Below are positions 36,158 through 41,747 of a stretch of 41,747 bases of DNA, one piece after another. The translations under genes were made by a program, and so were the position numbers. How positions within the stretch are numbered: the first letter of the stretch is position 1; each line of letters opens with the position of its first letter. The notes below the pieces were generated by a model, which was given only the letters and a program-made list of their open reading frames with translations, made no database searches and was not told where the DNA came from. Source of the stretch: Candidatus Binatia bacterium (GTDB lineage: Bacteria > Desulfobacterota > Binatia > UBA12015); contig JAIEPK010000309.1 of the NCBI GenBank assembly GCA_019749875.1, forward strand, positions 1 to 41,747, written 5' to 3'.

Positions 36158-36655
36158 ATGGAGCTACCGATCGTCAGCCGACTCAAGCGCGAGCTCGCCG
36201 AGCTGCAGTACGAGCTTTCCCACGATCTTCCGAAGCGACTCGAGGAGGCACGCGCGCACGGTGACCTCCGCGAGAACGCGGAGTACGACGCCGCGAAGAA
36301 TCGGCAGGGCATCCTGCGCGCCCGGATCGGCCAGATGAGCGAGCGGCTCCGCGAGCTGTCGACCTACAGCTTCGCGCGGATTCCGAAAGACAAGATCTCG
36401 TACGGCAGCCGGGTGAAGCTGTCGGACGTCGATTCCGGCGAGGAGATCGAATACCAGCTCGTCTTTCCGGAGGAGGTCGACGCCGCGGCGGGACTGGTGT
36501 CGATCAATGCACCGATCGGGCAGGCGTTGATGAACAAGACGCCCGGCGATGAGGTCACGGTGCAGACGCCGCGCGGACGGAAGACCTACGAGATCATGGA
36601 CCTGTCCACCCTGCACGACCGGATGCCGGAACCGGAGAGCACGCCCGGGGAGTAG
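36158..36655 (+). CDS. greA: Transcription elongation factor GreA
   Basis: 165 residues. GreA stimulates RNA cleavage in backtracked RNA polymerase. The N-terminal coiled-coil has the acidic tip GDLRENAEYDAAKNRQG, and the C-terminal FKBP-like domain contains INAPIGQALMNKTPGDEVTV. GGGAAGG precedes the ATG. The acyl-CoA synthetase gene follows 31 bases later. Confidence 0.95.
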   Translation: MELPIVSRLKRELAELQYELSHDLPKRLEEARAHGDLRENAEYDAAKNRQGILRARIGQMSERLRELSTYSFARIPKDKISYGSRVKLSDVDSGEEIEYQLVFPEEVDAAAGLVSINAPIGQALMNKTPGDEVTVQTPRGRKTYEIMDLSTLHDRMPEPESTPGE

Positions 36656-36686
36656 CCGTCGCCGGGACGGCGAGCGACGAGGGAGC

Positions 36687-38513
36687 ATGGAGCCAGCGGC
36701 CGAGAGCGGGACCTTCCAGAGCCTTCCCGCGATGTTCTTTGCGCGTGCGGCGCGCTGGGCGGATCGCCCGCGCTACCGCGTCCACCGCGACGACGCCTGG
36801 ACCGAGGTCGACTGGCGCACCATGGAGCAGTCGGTGCGTGAGATCGCGGCCGGGCTGGTGAGCCTCGGCATCGAGCGCGGCGACCGCATCGCCATCTTCG
36901 CCGCGACCAGCCCGGAATGGGTCGAGATCGATCTCGCGATCCAGGCGGCGGGTGGTGTCACGATCCCCATCTACCACTCGAATCTCGCGAGCGAGGCGGG
37001 CTTCATCCTGCTCGATTCGGAGTCGCGCATGGTTTGGGTCGACGGGGACAAGACCGTCACCAAGGTGCGCGAAGCGCTCGCGAGCGGCGTCGAGCTCGAG
37101 GGCGGCGTCGCTCCGCTGCGCCTCGATCGGATTCTCGTGCTGCACGGTGAAGCGGTCGGAGCAGAAGACACCCTCGGCGTCGCCGAGCTGCGACGTCGCG
37201 GGCGTGACGATCGCGCGGCGCAGGAGGAGGTGCAGCGCCGCGTGGCGGCGCTGCGGCGCGATCATCTCGCGACCATCGTTTACACCTCCGGGACGACCGG
37301 TGCCCCGAAAGGGGTCGTGCAGACGCAAGGCAATCACCTCGCGATGATCGAGAACACCGCGGCGCTCGGCGTCGTGCGCGAAGGCGAGGTCGACTTCTTC
37401 TTCCTGCCGCTCGCGCACTCCTTCGCGCGCATGATCGCGTACTATGGGCTGTACGTCGGCAGCGTGACGGCGTTCGCGCGCAGCATCGACACGCTCAGTC
37501 AGGACATCGCAGCGACGAAGCCGAACGTGATTCCTGCGGTGCCGCGCATCTACGAGAAGATCCATGCGCGCATCCATGCGACGCGCGACGCCGGCAGTGC
37601 GCTCACGCAGAAAATTTTCGATTGGGCGCTCGAGGTCGGCAAGCAGCGCAGCACGTACCAGCAGGCGGGCGAGAGCGTTCCACTGTGGATCCAGGTGCAG
37701 AACGTGGTCGCGCGGAAGCTGGTGTTCGAGCGCGTGCAGCACCTTCTCGGCGGCAACGTGCGCGTGATGATCTCCGGGGCATCGCCGATCGCGCGCGAGA
37801 TCCTCGAGTTCTTCCACGCCTTCGAGCTGCTGATCCTGGAAGGCTACGGCCTCACCGAGACCACACCCGCTCTCACCATCAATCGGGCCGACGACTACAA
37901 GTTCGGTACGGTGGGCAAGCCGATCCCGGGCTGCCAGATCACGATCGCACCGGACGGCGAGATCTTCGCGCGCGGGCCCAATGTCGCCCTCGGCTACTAC
38001 AAGCGGCCGCACGAGACCGCCGAAGCGTGGGACGACAACGGCTGGTTCCACACCGGAGACATCGGTGAGTTCGACAGCGAGGGCTTCCTGCGCATCACCG
38101 ACCGCAAGAAAGACCTGATCAAGACCTCGGGCGGGAAGTACGTCGCGCCACAGAAGATCGAGAACCTCCTCAAGACGCAGCCGCACATCAGCCAGGCGAT
38201 CGTGATCGGCAACAACCGGAAGTACTGCACCGCCCTGATCTCGCTGGACGAGGACAGCGCCCGGAGCTTCCGCGAGCGCCATGGCATCGGCCCTGGCGAA
38301 CGCCTGGACCGGAACCCGGAGGTGCTGCAGCTGGTCGAGGCGGAGGTGGCCGACGTCAACCGCAAGCTGGCGTCGTTCGAGACCATCAAGTTCTTCCGGG
38401 TCCTGCCGGCCGAGCTGTCGGAGGCCGCCGGCGAGCTCACGCCGTCGCTGAAGATCAAGCGGAAGGTCGTGGAGGCACGCTACGGCGACCTGATCGAGGA
38501 AATGTACGGCTGA
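36687..38513 (+). CDS. fadD: Long-chain acyl-CoA synthetase
   Basis: 608 residues, AMP-forming adenylate enzyme. The P-loop TIVYTSGTTGAPKGV, LILEGYGLTETTPALT, GWFHTGDIGEFDSEGFLRITDR and the lysine near GELTPSLKIKRK are the standard motifs. The size and the YYGLYVGSVTAFARSIDTL region fit long-chain (FAA/FadD15-type) ligases. It activates fatty acids for oxidation or lipid remodelling. ATG 36687 has GAGGGAG upstream. It follows greA by 31 bases and is closed by a strong terminator. Confidence 0.92.
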   Translation: MEPAAESGTFQSLPAMFFARAARWADRPRYRVHRDDAWTEVDWRTMEQSVREIAAGLVSLGIERGDRIAIFAATSPEWVEIDLAIQAAGGVTIPIYHSNLASEAGFILLDSESRMVWVDGDKTVTKVREALASGVELEGGVAPLRLDRILVLHGEAVGAEDTLGVAELRRRGRDDRAAQEEVQRRVAALRRDHLATIVYTSGTTGAPKGVVQTQGNHLAMIENTAALGVVREGEVDFFFLPLAHSFARMIAYYGLYVGSVTAFARSIDTLSQDIAATKPNVIPAVPRIYEKIHARIHATRDAGSALTQKIFDWALEVGKQRSTYQQAGESVPLWIQVQNVVARKLVFERVQHLLGGNVRVMISGASPIAREILEFFHAFELLILEGYGLTETTPALTINRADDYKFGTVGKPIPGCQITIAPDGEIFARGPNVALGYYKRPHETAEAWDDNGWFHTGDIGEFDSEGFLRITDRKKDLIKTSGGKYVAPQKIENLLKTQPHISQAIVIGNNRKYCTALISLDEDSARSFRERHGIGPGERLDRNPEVLQLVEAEVADVNRKLASFETIKFFRVLPAELSEAAGELTPSLKIKRKVVEARYGDLIEEMYG

Positions 38514-38566
38514 GCCCGCGCGGCCGGACGCCATGCCGGCCGCCGCGAACTTTTCTTCAGAGTTTC

Positions 38567-38607
38567 GCGTGCTTGCGGCCCGTCTGGGGTCGTGTTAGGA
38601 AGCACGC
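38567..38607. promoter_or_regulatory. Inverted repeat enclosing promoter-like boxes
   Basis: GCGTGCTT at 38567-38574 and AAGCACGC at 38600-38607 form a perfect 8-bp inverted repeat with a 25-base centre. Within and overlapping it, TTGCGG (38573-38578) and TTAGGA (38595-38600) are 16 bases apart. It could be an operator or promoter ahead of rimP, but a terminator lies right after it. Confidence 0.35.
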
Positions 38608-38621
38608 ACCCTCGGCCGTCC

Positions 38622-38649
38622 AAAAAGTGGGCCCCCGCCCGCTTTTTTT
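38622..38649 (+). terminator. Strong intrinsic terminator
   Basis: AAAAAGTGGGC (38622-38632), loop CCCC, GCCCGCTTTTT (38637-38647): an 11-bp stem with one G-T wobble, followed by a total of seven T residues (38643-38649). It works in both directions by sequence. It most likely ends the greA-fadD transcript; alternatively it attenuates the rimP operon. Confidence 0.85.
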
Positions 38650-38694
38650 GTTTCTGGAGCAGATTTTTCGAGATCAAAGGGGTCGCTCGATCGG

Positions 38695-39204
38695 ATGGCC
38701 GGGGGCGAGCGCATGGGCAGCAAGCACGTTTCCGACATCGTCATGGATCTGGTCGAGCCGGTCGCCGAGGAGCACGGTCTCGAGCTGGTCGACGTCGAGT
38801 ACCAGCCGCACGGCCGGCACTCGGTGCTGCGCCTGTACCTCGACCGCCCCGGCGGCGTGAGCCTGGACGATCTCGCGGACGTGAGCCGCGAGGTGAGCGA
38901 CGTGCTCGATGCGCACGACGCCGTGCCCGGGCAGTACACCCTCGAATGCTCGTCGCCGGGCATCAATCGTCGCCTTCGCAAGCCGGAGGACTTCGTCCGC
39001 TTCTGCGGCAAGTCGGTCCGCGTCCGCACGTCCACACCCATCGCCGGCTCGCGTAACTTGAGCGGTCTCCTGCTGTCCGCCGACGCGGACGGCATCGAGA
39101 TCGAGGACGAGTCCCGGGGTCGTCTCGCGGTTCCGCTGCGCTCGATCGAGCGCGCCCACTACGAGCACGACTTCGCGGCCGAGCTTCGCGGCGGGCGATC
39201 CTGA
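38695..39204 (+). CDS. rimP: Ribosome maturation factor RimP
   Basis: 169 residues (or 163 from Met at 38713). RimP assists 30S assembly. ELVDVEYQPHGRHSVLRLYLDRPGGVSLDDLADVSREVSDVL and LECSSPGINRRLRKPEDFVRF are family hallmarks; the C-terminal SH3-like half follows. It is the first gene of the rimP-nusA-ylxR-infB operon, and lies 46 bases after the terminator. Confidence 0.95.
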   Translation: MAGGERMGSKHVSDIVMDLVEPVAEEHGLELVDVEYQPHGRHSVLRLYLDRPGGVSLDDLADVSREVSDVLDAHDAVPGQYTLECSSPGINRRLRKPEDFVRFCGKSVRVRTSTPIAGSRNLSGLLLSADADGIEIEDESRGRLAVPLRSIERAHYEHDFAAELRGGRS

Positions 39205-39229
39205 GGAGCCCCAGGAGGGAAGCCATCAT

Positions 39230-40645
39230 ATGGACGCACAGCTCAGTCGCGTGATCGAGCAGGTCAGCAAGGAAAAGCAGATCGATCGCGAGGTCATCAT
39301 CGAAGCGATCGAAGGCGCCATGCTGCAGGCGGCGAAGCGCCAGTTCGGCCTGAACCGTCAGATCGAGGCGAAGTACAACCTCGAGATCGGCGAGGTCGAG
39401 CTGTTCGAGATCAAGCGCGTCGTCGACGTGGTCGCCGAGCCGGACAGCGAGATCACCCTCGAGCAGGCACGCCGCGAGTACGACGAGGAGGCGGAGGTCG
39501 GCGACGAATTCCTCGCGAAGCTTCCGAAGCCGGACGGCCGCATCGCCGCGCAGGCGGCGAAGCAGGCGATCATCCAGAAGGTCCGCGACGCCGAGCGCGA
39601 GCTCATCTACAACGAGTTCAAGGACCGCAAGGGCGAGATCTTCTCGGGCATCGTGCAGCGCTTCGAGAAGAAGAACATCATCGTCAATCTCGGCCGCACC
39701 GACGCGATTCTGCCTGAAAAGGAACAGATCCCGCGCGAGCGCTACCGCCAAGGCGACCGCATCCGCGCGTACATCTTCGACGTCGATCTCACGGCCAAGG
39801 GGCCGCAGATCGTGCTGTCGCGCACGCACCCGAACCTGCTGATCGAGCTGTTCCGCCAGGAAGTGCCGGAGATCTACGAGGGGATCGTCGAAGTGAAGGC
39901 GGCCGTGCGCGAGCCCGGCGGGCGCGCCAAGATCGCCGTGGTGTCGCACGACCGCGACGTCGACCCGGTCGGTGCGTGCGTCGGCATGCGCGGCACGCGC
40001 GTGCAGGCGGTGGTGCAGGAGCTGCGCGGCGAGAAGATCGACATCATTCACTACACGCCGGATCCGGCGGAGTTCGTCTGCCGCGCGCTCGCGCCGGCGA
40101 AGGTCTCGAAGATCATCCTCGACGAGGAAGATCACGCGATGGAGGTGATCGTTCCCGACGATCAGCTCTCGCTCGCGATCGGCAAGAAGGGCCAGAACGT
40201 GACGCTCGCGTCGCGGCTGACGGGCTGGCGGCTCGACGTTCGGGGCGAGTCGGAGGCCGACGAAGAGGCGCGTCGTGCGCGCGCCTCGCTGACCGGGATT
40301 CCGGGCGTGAGCGACGTGACCGCCGAGCTGCTGATGCAGCACGGCTTCAAGTCGGCGGAAGAGATCGCGGAGTCGGACGTCGAAGCGCTCGCCGAGGTCG
40401 AGGGTATCGGTCCGGAGCGCGTCGTCGGCATCCTCGAGGCCGCGCGCCAGCACGTGCAGGAGAAGCGCGAGCAGGAGGCGGAAGCGGAGCGTGTCGCGGC
40501 CGAGCTCCGCGCCGCGGAGGCGCAGGCGGCGCTCGACAGTGGTGAGCTGATCGGCGGCGACGAGGACTTCGCGGCCGGCTCGACCACCGCCGGCGAAGAC
40601 CATGCGGCGATCGACGCGATCTCGGAGAACAAGGAAGAAGCTTGA
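39230..40645 (+). CDS. nusA: Transcription termination/antitermination factor NusA
   Basis: 471 residues. The N-terminal RNA-polymerase-binding domain (1-125) is followed by S1 (about 130-200), and KH1/KH2 (about 205-345, with GACVGMRGTRVQAVVQEL and LSLAIGKKGQNVTLA). Then a helix-hairpin-helix (ELLMQHGFKSAEEIAESD...VEGIGPERVVGIL) takes the place of E. coli-type acidic repeats, and an acidic, Ala-rich tail ends the protein. AGGAGGGA precedes ATG 39230. The stop overlaps the ylxR TTG start. Confidence 0.96.
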   Translation: MDAQLSRVIEQVSKEKQIDREVIIEAIEGAMLQAAKRQFGLNRQIEAKYNLEIGEVELFEIKRVVDVVAEPDSEITLEQARREYDEEAEVGDEFLAKLPKPDGRIAAQAAKQAIIQKVRDAERELIYNEFKDRKGEIFSGIVQRFEKKNIIVNLGRTDAILPEKEQIPRERYRQGDRIRAYIFDVDLTAKGPQIVLSRTHPNLLIELFRQEVPEIYEGIVEVKAAVREPGGRAKIAVVSHDRDVDPVGACVGMRGTRVQAVVQELRGEKIDIIHYTPDPAEFVCRALAPAKVSKIILDEEDHAMEVIVPDDQLSLAIGKKGQNVTLASRLTGWRLDVRGESEADEEARRARASLTGIPGVSDVTAELLMQHGFKSAEEIAESDVEALAEVEGIGPERVVGILEAARQHVQEKREQEAEAERVAAELRAAEAQAALDSGELIGGDEDFAAGSTTAGEDHAAIDAISENKEEA

Positions 40646-40929
40646 AGGCGAACCACGTTCCCGTTCGCACCTGCGCCGGTTGCGGCCAGCGTGCCGTACG
40701 CGGCGTCCTGCGGCGCATCGCACTCGATGCGCGCGGCGGCATCGAGTGGCGGGACCGTGGTGGCAGGGGTACGTATCTGCACGACGACGAGGGCTGTGCG
40801 CGCGCCTTCGCGGCCGGGAAGCCGGTGCTGCGCGGACTACGCGCGCGGGTGAGTAGACAGGCGCGGGAAAACCTCCTTGCATCCGGAGCGGCTGTCGAGC
40901 TCGGGTTGGGGAACGCGAGAAGGACCTAA
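40642..40929 (+). CDS. ylxR: YlxR-family (DUF448) nucleic-acid-binding protein
   Basis: 95 residues. VPVRTCAGCGQRAVRGVLRRI and the GRGTYLHDDEGCARAF segment are the YlxR signature. It is thought to bind RNA or the rnpB RNA, and the nusA-ylxR-infB order is conserved. The TTG start at 40642 overlaps the nusA stop (TTGA) and has AGGAAGAAG just upstream; no ATG or GTG is better placed. Confidence 0.88.
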   Translation: MKANHVPVRTCAGCGQRAVRGVLRRIALDARGGIEWRDRGGRGTYLHDDEGCARAFAAGKPVLRGLRARVSRQARENLLASGAAVELGLGNARRT

Positions 40930-40933
40930 GAGT

Positions 40934-41747
40934 ATGCCGAAGCGGATCACCGAGTTGGCGCGCGAGTGGGGGTTCCAGCAGCCCAAGGATCTCGTCGCCA
41001 AGCTCGAAGAACTCGGAATCCGGGGGAAGCGCTCGCAGAGCAGCCTCACCGACGACGAGATCACGCGCGTCGAAGCGCGTCTCGGGTTCGGCCCGAAGCC
41101 GACGGTCACCGTCGGCAGTGAGCGCGTCGTCGGCGAGCGTGTCGTCACCGAGCGCGGCGGCGCGGGTGAGGTCACCGCGCGCGAGCAGATCGTCGAAGCG
41201 CGCGTCCGTCCCAACGTGATCCGTCGTCGCACCCAGCGCGTCGAGGAGGTCGTGAAGCCCGAGGCCGAGGCCCCGGTCGTCGCGCCCGCGAGCGACTTCT
41301 CCGACGACAGCGCGCTCTTCGATCTGCCCGAGATGGACGCGGGCGACGCCGGCCTGTTCGAGAGCGATCTCGGTGGCGGCACCGCATCGTTCGACGATGG
41401 AGACTTCGGTGCGCCGACCTTTGCCGCGCCAGAGCCGCAGGCGGAGGAGCCGCCCGCGCACGTCGCGGAGTCACCGACCACGCCATCGGAGCCGGTCGCA
41501 CCGCCGGTCGCGACCGCCGCGCCGGCAGCGGACGGAGCAGCGCAGCCGCGGGTGGCAACCCCGAAGGCACCGCCGGCGGTCGAACCCGCGCCCGAAGTGA
41601 AGCGTGCCGAGGCGCCGCGCGTGCTCGGTCGAGCGCCTTCATCGGCCCCCGTGCTCGACGACGGCATGCGGCGCGTGCAGGTTCTCGGCAAGATCAACCT
41701 CAAGAAGCCCGAGCCCGCACCGGCGCGTCCGCGCCCGGCGGCCGGCG
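40934..41747 (+). CDS. infB: Translation initiation factor IF-2, N-terminal part
   Basis: Open from ATG 40934 through the end of the window (271 codons). The first ~50 residues (MPKRITELAREWGFQQPKDL, KLEELGIRGKRSQSSLT) form the IF2 N-terminal domain. The rest of the visible part is the long disordered linker, rich in Ala, Pro, Glu and Val, which contains an acidic patch (FSDDSALFDLPEMDAGDAG). The GTPase domains lie beyond the window. It starts four bases after the ylxR stop. Confidence 0.9.
   Translation, partial: MPKRITELAREWGFQQPKDLVAKLEELGIRGKRSQSSLTDDEITRVEARLGFGPKPTVTVGSERVVGERVVTERGGAGEVTAREQIVEARVRPNVIRRRTQRVEEVVKPEAEAPVVAPASDFSDDSALFDLPEMDAGDAGLFESDLGGGTASFDDGDFGAPTFAAPEPQAEEPPAHVAESPTTPSEPVAPPVATAAPAADGAAQPRVATPKAPPAVEPAPEVKRAEAPRVLGRAPSSAPVLDDGMRRVQVLGKINLKKPEPAPARPRPAAG

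Overview
This is a GC-rich, gene-dense bacterial chromosome segment of about 50 genes that looks almost entirely vertically inherited: no insertion sequence, integrase, phage module, CRISPR array, rRNA or tRNA was found. LpxD and an LptE-like protein indicate a diderm with lipopolysaccharide. The order rpmF-plsX-fabD-fabG-acpP, glyA-nrdR-ribD-ribBA-ribH-nusB-leuS-lptE-holA-rpsT, and rimP-nusA-ylxR-infB resembles deltaproteobacterial-type lineages. An F420-type luciferase-like oxidoreductase, a quinone-linked PyrD and a photolyase suggest a light-exposed aerobe. A Desulfobacterota-like or Binatota-like bacterium fits, but that placement is inference.

Layout. 1-6.3 kb: the tail of a possible imuA, then imuB (mutasome), hisN, photolyase, an F420-type oxidoreductase and a short-chain dehydrogenase. 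6.4-10.4 kb: an accessory-looking block with a 48-residue membrane protein, a degenerate histidine-kinase-like protein, an NtrC-class sigma-54 activator, three more tiny proteins (two membrane-bound) and a four-cluster [4Fe-4S] ferredoxin. 10.4-12.3 kb: an intergenic repeat, then hisG, hisI and a small lipoprotein on the minus strand. 12.3-27.3 kb: lpxD and then a very long plus-strand run of lipid, one-carbon, riboflavin, translation and envelope genes, many joined by 4-bp stop/start overlaps. 27.3-28.5 kb: rpsT and mazG on the minus strand. 28.6-32.2 kb: glutaredoxin-pyrD, three proteins of unknown function and a glycosyltransferase. 32.2-35.8 kb: a minus-strand set comF-methyltransferase-purN-TPR/cold-shock fusion. 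35.9-41.7 kb: a small membrane protein, greA, an acyl-CoA synthetase and the rimP-nusA-ylxR-infB operon, cut by the window end inside infB.

Points of most interest: (1) a RibBA protein whose DHBP-synthase half has lost its catalytic residues while the GTP cyclohydrolase II half is intact; (2) a TPR protein fused to a C-terminal cold-shock domain; (3) the block of degenerate kinase, NtrC regulator, micro-membrane proteins and polyferredoxin; (4) promoter-like boxes placed so close to start codons that several mRNAs may be leaderless; (5) a roughly 100-bp-period repeat family found in the two longest gaps between convergent genes; (6) a lipid/riboflavin cluster missing fabH, fabF and ribE from their usual places; (7) a ~50-residue in-frame insertion in ImuB.
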